Positions 8,079 to 16,109 of a stretch of 64,000 nt of DNA are shown piece after piece. This stretch comes from Streptomyces sp. NBC_00878 (GTDB lineage Bacteria; Actinomycetota; Actinomycetes; Streptomycetales; Streptomycetaceae). The position numbers were made by a program, and so were the translations under genes. Positions within the stretch are counted from its first letter, which is position 1, and each line of letters starts with the position of its first letter. Below the pieces are notes generated by a model. The model worked only from the letters and a program-made list of their open reading frames with translations. It ran no database searches and was not told the DNA's origin. The DNA is taken from assembly GCF_026341515.1 (NCBI RefSeq), contig NZ_JAPEOK010000001.1, forward strand, positions 1,798,001 to 1,862,000, given 5' to 3'.

Positions 8079-9002
8079 TCAGACCAACGCCGGCACGTCC
8101 AGCGTCAGCGTCCCCGCCCCGGCGTCCAGTTCCCCCGGCACCCCGAACGGCAGCGTCAGTGCCCCCTCACAGTGGCCGAAGCCGAACTCCTCGGCGATCG
8201 GCACGCCGAGCCCGCCGAGCCGGTCGAGGACGAGCGCCCTGATCCGGTCGTACGGGTCGCACCGCTCCCAGGAGCCGAGCAGGACCCCGGTGACGCCGTC
8301 GAGCCACCCGGCGCGCAGGAGCTGCGTGAGGTAGCGGTCCAGGCGGTACGTCTCCTCGCCCACGTCCTCCAGGCAGAGGAGGCCGCCGCGTGCCGAGGGC
8401 CGCGCGTGGGGTGTGCCGAGGTCGGCGGCGAGCAGGCTCAGGCAGCCGCCGAGGAGGACGCCCCTGGCCCGCCCCGGCACCAGCGCGCGCCCGGCCGAGG
8501 TGAGGGTCCGTACCGACTCGGGCTCGAAGAGGGTCGCCCGCAGGTGCTCCTGGGCCCGCGCGTTCTTGATGAAGTCGATGCCCGCGGCCATCGGCCCGTG
8601 CAGCGTCACGAGCCCCAGCCGGGTCGCGAAGGCCTCGTGCAGCGCCGTGATGTCGCTGAAGCCGAGGAGCACCTTGGGTCCCGCGGCCCGCAGAGCGTCC
8701 CAGTCGAGCAGTTCGACCATGCGCTGCACGCCGTAGCCGCCGCGGGCGCACAGCACGGCGTCCACGGTCGGGTCGCACCAGGCGGACTGGAGGTCGGCGG
8801 CCCGGTCTGCGTCGGTGCCCGCCAGGTAGGCGAACGTCCCGTGCCGGTCGAGGACATGGGGCGCCACGACCGGCTCCAGGTCCCAGCCGCGCAGGATGTC
8901 GAGGCCTGACTGGAGCCGCTCCTCGGGCACCGGGCCGCTCGGCGCGACGACGACGACACGGGCGCCGGGAGTCAGCCGCCGGGGTCGTGCGAGTTCCTTC
9001 AC
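8079..9002 (-). CDS. S66-family LD-carboxypeptidase (LdcA/MccF-like)
   Basis: A 307-residue serine peptidase family member. Family hallmarks include VVVVAPSGPVPEERL near the start, CARGGYGVQRMV and the nucleophile motif GFSDITALH. The region FGHCEGALTLPFG near the C-terminus carries the presumed catalytic histidine. LdcA cleaves L,D bonds in muropeptide tetrapeptides; MccF-type relatives cleave aminoacyl-AMP antibiotics. Cytoplasmic, no signal peptide. The GTG at 9002 overlaps the stop of the S9 peptidase gene (GTGA) and has a GGAG site inside that gene, which fixes the start and implies translational coupling. It is the last gene of the four-peptidase operon. Confidence 0.88.
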   Translation of the reverse strand: MKELARPRRLTPGARVVVVAPSGPVPEERLQSGLDILRGWDLEPVVAPHVLDRHGTFAYLAGTDADRAADLQSAWCDPTVDAVLCARGGYGVQRMVELLDWDALRAAGPKVLLGFSDITALHEAFATRLGLVTLHGPMAAGIDFIKNARAQEHLRATLFEPESVRTLTSAGRALVPGRARGVLLGGCLSLLAADLGTPHARPSARGGLLCLEDVGEETYRLDRYLTQLLRAGWLDGVTGVLLGSWERCDPYDRIRALVLDRLGGLGVPIAEEFGFGHCEGALTLPFGVPGELDAGAGTLTLDVPALV

Positions 9003-11056
9003 TTGGCGAGCTCCAGGGTGGGGATGCCGGGCGGATTCAGGCCGAACACCTGGGCGTACAGGGAGAGTTCGGACTCCAGGGCCCGCACCATCGTGTCGGC
9101 CCGCCGGAAGCCGTGCCCCTCGCCCTCGAAGGCGATGTACGCGTGCGGCAGCGGCCGGGCCCGCTCCGCCAGCCTGGCCAGGAACCGCTCGCACTGCGTG
9201 GGCGGGCAGACGGCGTCGTCGAGGCCCTGGAGGAGCAGGAAGGGCGCGGTGACGCGGTCGGCGTGCTCGGTGGGCGAGCGCTCGGCGTACCGGCCGGGGA
9301 CCTCGGCGAGCGGTCCGACGAGCGTCTCCAGGTACTGGGACTCGAAGTCGTGGGTCTCGCTCTCACCCCAGCCCACCAGGTCGAGGACGGGGTAGAGGAT
9401 TGTCCCGCAGGCGTACACATCGGTGCTCACCAGGGACGCGGCCGTGGTCCAGCCGCCCGCGCTGCCGCCGCGGATGGCGAGCCGGCCGCGGTCGGCGGTG
9501 CCCTCCTCGGCGAGGGCGAGCGCGACGGCCGCGCAGTCCTCGACGTCCACGACACCCCACTGCTCGCGCAGCCGGTTGCGGTACTCGCGGCCGTACCCGG
9601 TGGATCCGCCGTAGTTGACCTCGGCGACTCCGATGCCGCGCGAGGTGAAGTACGCGATCTGCAGGTCGAGGACGAGCGGGGAGCGGGCGGTGGGGCCGCC
9701 GTGCGCCCAGAGGACGTACGGCGGGAGTTCGTCGCCGGGGGCGACCTGGCCGGGGTGGTGCGGCGGGTAGATGTGCGCGTGGATCTCACGCCCGGCGGGC
9801 CCGCTGAACGTACGGATCTGCGGTTCCGGGTAGTACGCGGGGTCGACCGGGTCGTCGTGCGGGGCGCCGACGACCCGCGCCCGGCCCGTGCGGGCGTCCA
9901 GTTCGACGACCTCGTAGGCGCTGCGCGGGCTGGCCGCGACGGCCGCGACCCGGCTGCCGTCGGTGGCGAGCGTGGCCGCGTACTCCGTCCAGGGTCCGGC
10001 CGCGTCGACGACCTCGCCGGTCTCCGGGTCGAGGATGCCGAGCGCGCCCGCGCCCCGCCCGTGCACGACGGCGATCAGCCCGCTCTCCAGCGGCGCGAAC
10101 CAGCGCAGCCCGACCTTCCACAGCGGCCCGCCGAACTCCTCCTCGCGCGTACAGAGGGCCTTGCCGCCGCGAACGTCTCGGCCATCGCGGTCGTCGTCTC
10201 GGCCGTCGTCTCGGCCGTCGCCACTGTCCCGGTCATCGCGGTCGTCGCGGTAGAGGTTCCACCAGCCGGTGCGGTCGCTCGCGTAGAGCAGGGTGCCGTC
10301 GGCGGACCAGTCGGCCTGGGCGATCGACTCGTCCGGGCCGCCGGCGGCCTTCCGGGCCTGCCGCAGCGTCCCGTCGGGGCCGACGTCGGCCACCATCAGT
10401 TCGGTCCCGTCCCACGGCATCCGCGGATGGTCCCAGACCAGCCAGGCCGCGCGCCGCCCGTCCGGCGAGACACGCGGCCCGGTGACGAACCGGTGCTGCC
10501 CGTCGGTGAGTTCACGTACCGCGTCCTGGTCCTGCGCGGCCGAGCCGTCCAGCGGCACCGCGGCGACGACCCGGCGCACGTCGGTCGGCCCGTCGCCGGT
10601 GAACTCCTCCAGTACGCACCAGACTTCGCCGAGTTCGACGCGCAACCGCGGGTCCACCCAGCGCAGTCCGCCGCCCACCGGCGACACGGGCGTCAGGGGG
10701 CGCGGCCCCTTGTCCGGGTCGCCGGGCTCGTACGCGTACAGCCGCTGGTCGGCAAAGTCGACGAAGACCACCAGCGGGCCGTCGTCGCCGACCACCCCGG
10801 TCCAGGGCTGTCCGCCGTACTCCATGACGCGGCTGCGCACGTTCCACGGGGCGGGCAGCACCGACTCCTCGGTGCCGTCGGCGCGACGGCGCACCAGGGT
10901 GCGGCGGCCACCCTCGGCGGGCCGGGGCTCGGTCCACCAGACCTCGTCGCCGACGAAGCCGACGAAGTCGGGGTGGCCGTCGTGCGCGGCGGCGAGCGAC
11001 GCGTCGATGGGCGAGGGCCAGGAACCGTAGGCCAGGGTCTGCACGATGTCCCCCAT
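8999..11056 (-). CDS. S9-family prolyl oligopeptidase (acylaminoacyl-peptidase-like)
   Basis: A 685-residue two-domain peptidase: an N-terminal beta-propeller and a C-terminal alpha/beta-hydrolase. The catalytic residues are visible as Ser532 in GGSAGGW, Asp613 or 614 in GLDDAVCPP and His648 in GEGHGFR. There is no signal peptide, so it acts on peptides in the cytoplasm, probably di- or oligopeptides or N-acylated peptides. The propeller contains an acidic Asp/Arg/Gly insertion near residues 268-296 encoded by short CGG/TCG-type repeats (10170-10255). The stop of the M20 gene lies 6 bases before its ATG, so it is operon-internal. Confidence 0.9.
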   Translation of the reverse strand: MGDIVQTLAYGSWPSPIDASLAAAHDGHPDFVGFVGDEVWWTEPRPAEGGRRTLVRRRADGTEESVLPAPWNVRSRVMEYGGQPWTGVVGDDGPLVVFVDFADQRLYAYEPGDPDKGPRPLTPVSPVGGGLRWVDPRLRVELGEVWCVLEEFTGDGPTDVRRVVAAVPLDGSAAQDQDAVRELTDGQHRFVTGPRVSPDGRRAAWLVWDHPRMPWDGTELMVADVGPDGTLRQARKAAGGPDESIAQADWSADGTLLYASDRTGWWNLYRDDRDDRDSGDGRDDGRDDDRDGRDVRGGKALCTREEEFGGPLWKVGLRWFAPLESGLIAVVHGRGAGALGILDPETGEVVDAAGPWTEYAATLATDGSRVAAVAASPRSAYEVVELDARTGRARVVGAPHDDPVDPAYYPEPQIRTFSGPAGREIHAHIYPPHHPGQVAPGDELPPYVLWAHGGPTARSPLVLDLQIAYFTSRGIGVAEVNYGGSTGYGREYRNRLREQWGVVDVEDCAAVALALAEEGTADRGRLAIRGGSAGGWTTAASLVSTDVYACGTILYPVLDLVGWGESETHDFESQYLETLVGPLAEVPGRYAERSPTEHADRVTAPFLLLQGLDDAVCPPTQCERFLARLAERARPLPHAYIAFEGEGHGFRRADTMVRALESELSLYAQVFGLNPPGIPTLELAK

Positions 11057-11062
11057 TTTTCC

Positions 11063-12472
11063 CTAGGCCGTGCGCAGAAAGCGGTCGAGTACCCGGACGC
11101 CGAAGTGCAGCGCCTCGACGGGCACGCGCTCGTCGACACCGTGGAAGAGGGCCTGGTAGTCGAAGCCCGGCGGGAGCTTCAGCGGCGCGAACCCGTATCC
11201 GGTGATGCCGAGGCGCGAGAACTGCTTGGCGTCCGTGCCGCCGGACATGCAGTACGGCACGACATGCCCGCCGGGCGCGAACTCCTCAACGGCGGCACGC
11301 ATGTTGGCGTACGTCGTCGAGTCCACCGGCGCCTGGAGGGCCACCTCACGGTGGTGGAACTCCCACTCCACGTCCGGCCCGGTGAGCTGGTCAAGGGTCA
11401 CGCGGAACTCGTCCTCGGTGCCGGGCAGATAGCGTCCGTCGACGTACGCGACGGCCTCCCCCGGAATGACGTTCACCTTGTAACCGGCGTTCAGCATGGT
11501 GGGGTTGGCGCTGTTGCGCACGGTGGCCTCGACGAGCGAGGCGGCAGGCCCGAGCTTGTGCAGCAGGGCGTCGATGTCGTCGAAATCGGGCTCGATGCCG
11601 TACACCGCGGCCATTTCGGTGAGCGCGGCGCGGACCGTCGGGGTGATCCGTACGGGCCACTCGTGGGCGCCGATCCGCGCGATGGCGGCGGCGAGACGGG
11701 TCACCGCGTTCTCCCGGTTCACCTTGGAGCCGTGGCCGGCCCGGCCGTGTGCGGTGAGCTTCAGCCAGCCGGTGCCGCGCTCGCCCGCCGCGACGGGATA
11801 CAGCTCGCGGCCGGAGCCGTCGTGGAAGGTGAAGGCCCCGGACTCGCTGATGCCCTCGGTGCACCCCTCGAAGAGCCCCGGGTGCTCGTCGGCGAGGAAG
11901 CCCGAGCCGTCCTCGGCACTCGCCTCCTCGTCGGCGGTGAAGGCGATCACGAGGTCGCGCCGGGAGCGCACGCCCGCGCGTGCCCACTGCCGTACGACCG
12001 CGAGGATCATCGCGTCCATGTTCTTCATGTCGACCGCGCCCCGGCCCCAGACGACCCCGTCGCGGACCTCCCCGGAGAACGGGTGCACGCTCCAGTCCTC
12101 CGCCTGCGCCGGTACGACGTCCAGGTGACCGTGGACGAGCAGCGCGTCGGCGGACGGGTCGGTGCCCTCCAGGCGCGCGACGACGTTCGCCCGCCCCTTC
12201 GTGCGCTCCAGGAGCGTCGGCTCCAGGCCCGCCTCGGCGAGCAGCGCGGCCGCGTACTCGGCGGCCGGCCGCTCCTGGCAGTCCCCGCCGCCGCGGTTGG
12301 TCGTGTCTATCCGGATGAGGTCGGAGGTGAACCGGACGACCTCGTCGAGGGCCTGCCCGTCGACCGTCCCTTCCCGCACCGCCTGATCCTTGGCCGTCCC
12401 CTTCTTGGCGGCCTGGTCCTTGGCCACCTGATCCTTGGCCGTCCGGTCGTCGTCCGTGCTCCGGTCAGCCAT
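11063..12472 (-). CDS. M20-family metallopeptidase (ArgE/DapE-like)
   Basis: A 469-residue di-zinc aminoacylase/carboxypeptidase. The expected ligands are present: HGHLDVVPA, the Asp in GRGAVDMKNMDA, the catalytic glutamate pair DEEASAEDGSG, and a late histidine in ALFHGVDERVP. A dimerisation (lid) domain lies between. The N-terminal 35 residues are a hydrophilic extension with recurring AKDQ units, absent from ordinary family members. The ATG at 12472 has a GGAGAG site and overlaps the stop of the M55 gene by 8 bases; the alternative upstream frame has no support. Substrate cannot be named, but N-acyl amino acids or dipeptides are usual. Confidence 0.88.
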   Translation of the reverse strand: MADRSTDDDRTAKDQVAKDQAAKKGTAKDQAVREGTVDGQALDEVVRFTSDLIRIDTTNRGGGDCQERPAAEYAAALLAEAGLEPTLLERTKGRANVVARLEGTDPSADALLVHGHLDVVPAQAEDWSVHPFSGEVRDGVVWGRGAVDMKNMDAMILAVVRQWARAGVRSRRDLVIAFTADEEASAEDGSGFLADEHPGLFEGCTEGISESGAFTFHDGSGRELYPVAAGERGTGWLKLTAHGRAGHGSKVNRENAVTRLAAAIARIGAHEWPVRITPTVRAALTEMAAVYGIEPDFDDIDALLHKLGPAASLVEATVRNSANPTMLNAGYKVNVIPGEAVAYVDGRYLPGTEDEFRVTLDQLTGPDVEWEFHHREVALQAPVDSTTYANMRAAVEEFAPGGHVVPYCMSGGTDAKQFSRLGITGYGFAPLKLPPGFDYQALFHGVDERVPVEALHFGVRVLDRFLRTA

Positions 12473-13301
12473 AGCTCTCCTCCACGGCGGCCGAGACGAT
12501 CGTGGTGACCGCCTTGAAGGTACGAATCCCCTCGTACATGGTCGGGCTGGTGTACGCGACCTTCCGCTCTCCGGCGCGCTCGACGCCCGGGACGACGGTG
12601 CCCGCCATCGCGAGGTGTTCGGCGTCGAACTCCAGGGCCACGGTGAACGGGCCGCCGTCCACGGGCTCGTGCCGCACCGCGAGCCGCGTGGCCTCCTTGG
12701 CGGCGGCCCGGATGTCCGACGCCGTACGCGCCGGTGTGCGGCACACGGCCGCGTACCGCGAGACATGGTCCTTGACGGCGACCTTCAGCGCCTCTGGGGC
12801 GTAGCCGAGCGCATCCTCACAGGCCACGTCGTCGCCGGTGACGAGGACGACGGGGACGCCGTACTCGGCTACGACATGCGCGTTGAGCAGGCCCTCGCTG
12901 GCGCGTACGTCGTTGATCCAGACGCCGGTGATCGAGTTGGCGAGGTAGGTGTGGGCGAGGACGCCCTCCATGCCCGCTCCCGCGTGGTAGCCGACGAACG
13001 CGATGCCGTCGATGTCGCCGTGCTGCACGCCCTCCACCATGGACAGCGACTTGTGCCGCCCGGTGAGCATCTGCGCCCGTTCGTCCAGCTGCTCCAGGAG
13101 CAGGTTGCGCATGGTCCAGTGGGCCTCGTTGATGAGGACCTCGTCGGCGCCGCCGTCGAGGAAGCCGAGGACAGCCGCGTTCACGTCCGAGGTGAACATC
13201 GACCGGCACCGCTCCCACTGCGGTGTGCCCGGCAGCACGTCGGCCGGCCAGGTCACCCCGGTGGCGCCCTCCATGTCGGCGCTGATGAGGATCTTTACCA
13301 T
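12465..13301 (-). CDS. M55-family D-aminopeptidase (DppA-like)
   Basis: A 278-residue zinc peptidase of the DppA family, which releases D-amino acids from the N-terminus of D-Ala-D-Ala-type peptides. The metal ligands can be followed: SADMEG at residues 7-12, the histidine of INEAHWTMRN (usually NDSHG), GYHAGAG and the glutamate of ASEGLLNA. It is the first gene of the operon with M20, S9 and S66 peptidases, consistent with recycling of D-amino-acid-containing, possibly wall-derived, peptides. The ATG at 13301 has only a weak, very close GGAG, so leaderless initiation is possible. Confidence 0.88.
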   Translation of the reverse strand: MVKILISADMEGATGVTWPADVLPGTPQWERCRSMFTSDVNAAVLGFLDGGADEVLINEAHWTMRNLLLEQLDERAQMLTGRHKSLSMVEGVQHGDIDGIAFVGYHAGAGMEGVLAHTYLANSITGVWINDVRASEGLLNAHVVAEYGVPVVLVTGDDVACEDALGYAPEALKVAVKDHVSRYAAVCRTPARTASDIRAAAKEATRLAVRHEPVDGGPFTVALEFDAEHLAMAGTVVPGVERAGERKVAYTSPTMYEGIRTFKAVTTIVSAAVEESYG

Positions 13302-13372
13302 GCTCCAGTTGTATCGCAGTCGGGAGGAGCCCCACAGGGGAGGCCACTCAGCCGGACGAACCATCGAAGCCT

Positions 13373-14050
13373 TCACTCGGCCGCCCACAGCCCCCGTACG
13401 TGTCCGAGGTGACGGGTCATGACGGCCCGTACGGCTTCTTCGTCGCGGGCGATGAGCGCGTCGAGGATGTCCAGGTGCTCCGCCGCGGACGCCTCCAGGC
13501 GGCCCGCCTCGACCAGTGCGTGCAGGCCGTAGAGGCGGGAGCGCTTGCGGAGGTCGCGGACCACGTCGACCAGGTGGTCGTTGCCCGCGAGGGCCAGGAG
13601 TCCGAGGTGGAAGCGCATGTCCGCCTCGACATGTGCGATGAGGTCACCGGTCGCGGCGGCCGTGACGCTCTCCTCCGCGGCCGGACGCAGTGCCTCCAGC
13701 GCGGCCGGGTCGGCGCCGACGGCGAGGGACACCGTCGTGGGGATCTCGATGAGCGAGCGGATGTGCGTGTACTCGTCGAGCTGCTTCTCGGACACGGCGG
13801 TGACCCGGAAGCCCTTGTTCGGCACGGTGTCGACCAGGCCCTCCTTGGCGAGGTCGAGCATGGCCTCGCGGACGGGTGTGGCGGAGACACCGAAGCGGGC
13901 GGCGAGGGCCGGCGCGGAGTACACCTCGCCCGGCCGCAGTTCCCCGGCGATGAGGGCGGCCCGCAGCGCGTCCGCGACACGCTCGCGGTAACTGGGCTTC
14001 TTGCCGCCCAGCGTGGGCAGGACGGGGGCGGTGGCGCGCTGGACGGGCAT
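13373..14050 (-). CDS. GntR-family (FadR/FCD) transcriptional regulator
   Basis: 225 residues. The N-terminal winged helix-turn-helix spans roughly residues 20-85 (LAARFGVSATPVREAMLDLAKEGLV) and a C-terminal all-helical FCD ligand domain follows, with the histidine-containing helices FHLGLLALAGNDHL and EHLDILDAL that coordinate a metal in this family. FCD regulators usually sense a small organic acid and repress the adjacent catabolic genes. It is the last gene behind the hydroxyproline operon, 53 bases after the epimerase, so hydroxyproline or a downstream acid is the likely effector. The start has an AAGGAA site. Its probable operator is described at 19054-19064. Confidence 0.88.
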   Translation of the reverse strand: MPVQRATAPVLPTLGGKKPSYRERVADALRAALIAGELRPGEVYSAPALAARFGVSATPVREAMLDLAKEGLVDTVPNKGFRVTAVSEKQLDEYTHIRSLIEIPTTVSLAVGADPAALEALRPAAEESVTAAATGDLIAHVEADMRFHLGLLALAGNDHLVDVVRDLRKRSRLYGLHALVEAGRLEASAAEHLDILDALIARDEEAVRAVMTRHLGHVRGLWAAE

Positions 14051-14063
14051 CCGGGATTTCCTT

Positions 14064-14099
14064 GTCGTGTTCGTGTTCGTGGTCGTGGTCGTGATCGTG
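14064..14099. repeat. Tandem hexanucleotide repeat
   Basis: Six consecutive copies of KTCGTG (one is ATCGTG) fill most of the 53-base gap between the epimerase stop and the GntR start. On the transcribed minus strand the units are CACGAM. The tract is non-coding and ends 14 bases before the GntR start codon, immediately upstream of its AAGGAA site, so length changes would alter the spacing of the operon-internal leader. Confidence 0.85.
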
Positions 14100-14103
14100 G
14101 GCC

Positions 14104-15105
14104 TCAGAGGACGAAGCCCGCCGGGAACGGGTCGCTGGGGTCGAGCAGATACTGGGCGGTGCCGGTCACCCAGGCGCGCCCGGTGAAGCTCGGCAGGACC
14201 GCCGGGATCCCGGCGACCTCGGTGGTGCCGAGGAGCCGGCCGGTGAAGTGGGTTCCGATGAAGGACTCGTTCACGAACTCGGTGTTCAGGGGGAGTTCGC
14301 CGCGCGCGTGCAGCTGCGCCATGCGTGCGGAGGTGCCCGTACCGCAGGGCGAGCGGTCGAACCAGCCGGGGTGGATGGCCATGGCGTGCCGCGAATGCCG
14401 GGCAGTCGAGCCCGGGGCGGTGAGCTGCACATGATGACAACCCCGGATGGACGGGTCCTCGGGATGAACGGGCTCCCCCTCGGCGTTGACGGCGTCCATC
14501 AGCGAGAGCCCGGCCGCGAGAATGTCGTCCTTGCGGGCCCGGTCGAAGGGCAGCCCGAACTGGTCGAGCGGCAGGATCGCGTAGAAGTTGCCGCCGTACG
14601 CCAGGTCGTAGGTCACCGTCCGCCCGTCGGCGAGCCGGATCTTGCGGTCGAGGGCGACGGAGAAGGACGGCACGTTCTTGAGCGTGACCGCCCTGGCGGC
14701 GCCGTCCTCCACCGCCACCTCGGCGACGACGAGCCCGGCCGGGGTGTCGAGGCGGATCGTGGTCACCGGCTCGACGACCTCGACCATGCCGGTCTCCACG
14801 AGGACGGTCGCGACCCCGATGGTCCCGTGCCCGCACATCGGGAGATAGCCCGACACCTCGATGTAGATGACGCCGTAGTCGCAGTCGGGACGGGTCGGCG
14901 GCTGGAGGATGGCGCCGCTCATCGCCGCGTGCCCGCGCGGCTCGTTCATCAGCAACTGCTTGATGTCGTCGCGGTGTTCACGGAAGTACAGCCGCCGCTC
15001 GTTCATGGTCGAGCCCGGGACCGTGCCGATGCCTCCGGTGATCACGCGGGTCGGCATGCCCTCGGTGTGCGAGTCGACGGCGTGCAGGACGAGTTTGCTG
15101 CGCAT
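14104..15105 (-). CDS. 4-hydroxyproline 2-epimerase (proline racemase family)
   Basis: A 333-residue cofactor-independent epimerase. Both catalytic cysteines are present: Cys91 in MCGHGTIG and Cys254 in DRSPCGTGTSA. Proline racemases and hydroxyproline epimerases carry the two cysteines, whereas hydroxyproline dehydratases have Thr at the second position. The neighbouring dehydrogenase and deaminase genes favour trans-4-hydroxy-L-proline to cis-4-hydroxy-D-proline conversion. It lies 83 bases after the deaminase gene, a larger gap than those between the other operon members, but on the same strand. The start ATG at 15105 follows GGGAG. Confidence 0.9.
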   Translation of the reverse strand: MRSKLVLHAVDSHTEGMPTRVITGGIGTVPGSTMNERRLYFREHRDDIKQLLMNEPRGHAAMSGAILQPPTRPDCDYGVIYIEVSGYLPMCGHGTIGVATVLVETGMVEVVEPVTTIRLDTPAGLVVAEVAVEDGAARAVTLKNVPSFSVALDRKIRLADGRTVTYDLAYGGNFYAILPLDQFGLPFDRARKDDILAAGLSLMDAVNAEGEPVHPEDPSIRGCHHVQLTAPGSTARHSRHAMAIHPGWFDRSPCGTGTSARMAQLHARGELPLNTEFVNESFIGTHFTGRLLGTTEVAGIPAVLPSFTGRAWVTGTAQYLLDPSDPFPAGFVL

Positions 15106-15188
15106 GGGTCTCCCTGAGGGGTGAGGTCTCCCGCGAGTTCGCGATCGCCGGTGTACCGCCGGTGTTTCGCCGATGCGGTGGGACGGAC

Positions 15189-16109
15189 TCAGGCGAGCCC
15201 TGCGGCGACGGCCCGCTCGGTGGCCTCGCGCACGGCCTGCTCCTGCTCGGGAAGAAGCGGCACGCGCGGCGCCCGTACGGGACCGCCGTGCCGCCCCACG
15301 ATGTCCATCGACAACTTGATGGCCTGTACGAACTCGGTCTGCGAGTCCCAGCGCAGCAGCGGATGCAGCTGGCGGTAGAGCTTGCCCGCGGTGTCCAGGT
15401 CGCCCGCGACGGCGGCGCGGTACAGCGCGACGGACGCGGCGGGCAACGCGTTCGGGTAACCGGCCACCCAGCCCTTGGCTCCCGCGACAGCCAGCTCAAG
15501 CAGCACATCGTCGGCGCCGATCAACAGGTCGAGTTCCGGGGCGAGTTCGGCGATGCGATAGGCACGGCGCACGTCACCGGAGAACTCCTTGACCCCCTGG
15601 ATGTGCCCCTCGCCGTGCAGCTTCGCGAGCAGTTCGGGCACGAGGTCGACCTTGGTGTCGATGGGGTTGTTGTACGCCACGATCGGCACGCCCGCCTCGG
15701 CGACCTCCGCGTAGTGGGCGAGGACCGAGCGCTCGTCGGCGCGGTAGGCGTTCGGGGGCAGCAGCATCACGGAGGCGCAGCCCGCGTCGCGTGCCTGCTC
15801 GGCCCAGCGACGTGCCTCGGCGGAGCCGTACGCGGCGACTCCGGGCATCACGCGCTGCCCGCCGATCGCGGCCACCGCGGTCTCGACGACCTTGGCCCGC
15901 TCCTCCGGGGTGAGCACCTGGTACTCGCCGAGCGAGCCGTTCGGTACGACCCCGTCACAGCCGTTCTCGACGAGCCAGGCGCAATGGTCGGCGTACGCGG
16001 CGTAGTTGACGGAGAGATCGTCGTTCAACGGGAGGGCGGTGGCGACGAGGACGCCGCGCCAGGGCCGATGGTCGGTGACGTCGCTGTCGGTGACGTTGTT
16101 GTCAGTCAT
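15189..16109 (-). CDS. DHDPS-family lyase, probable pyrroline-4-hydroxy-2-carboxylate deaminase
   Basis: A 306-residue (beta/alpha)8 class I aldolase-type enzyme. The Schiff-base lysine is Lys174 in GVKEFSGD and the partner tyrosine Tyr146 in AYNNP; the substrate-binding loop is NGSLGEYQ rather than the G(T/S)TGE of true dihydrodipicolinate synthases. In hydroxyproline degradation this family member deaminates delta1-pyrroline-4-hydroxy-2-carboxylate to 2-oxoglutarate semialdehyde, which fits the gene context. ATG 16109 gives an ATGA overlap with the preceding gene; a start at 16121 is also possible. N-acetylneuraminate lyase-like activity is the main alternative. Confidence 0.85.
   Translation of the reverse strand: MTDNNVTDSDVTDHRPWRGVLVATALPLNDDLSVNYAAYADHCAWLVENGCDGVVPNGSLGEYQVLTPEERAKVVETAVAAIGGQRVMPGVAAYGSAEARRWAEQARDAGCASVMLLPPNAYRADERSVLAHYAEVAEAGVPIVAYNNPIDTKVDLVPELLAKLHGEGHIQGVKEFSGDVRRAYRIAELAPELDLLIGADDVLLELAVAGAKGWVAGYPNALPAASVALYRAAVAGDLDTAGKLYRQLHPLLRWDSQTEFVQAIKLSMDIVGRHGGPVRAPRVPLLPEQEQAVREATERAVAAGLA

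Noticed and set aside
8987..12508. Very long open frame on the plus strand opposite the peptidase operon
   Set aside because: It is antisense to four genes with full catalytic motifs and its translation is low-complexity Arg/Gly/Val-rich sequence, as expected from high-G+C codon structure.
13373..14836. Extended GntR frame running through the epimerase gene
   Set aside because: The region upstream of 14050 is antiframe to the epimerase with its catalytic cysteines; the GntR domain starts normally at 14050.
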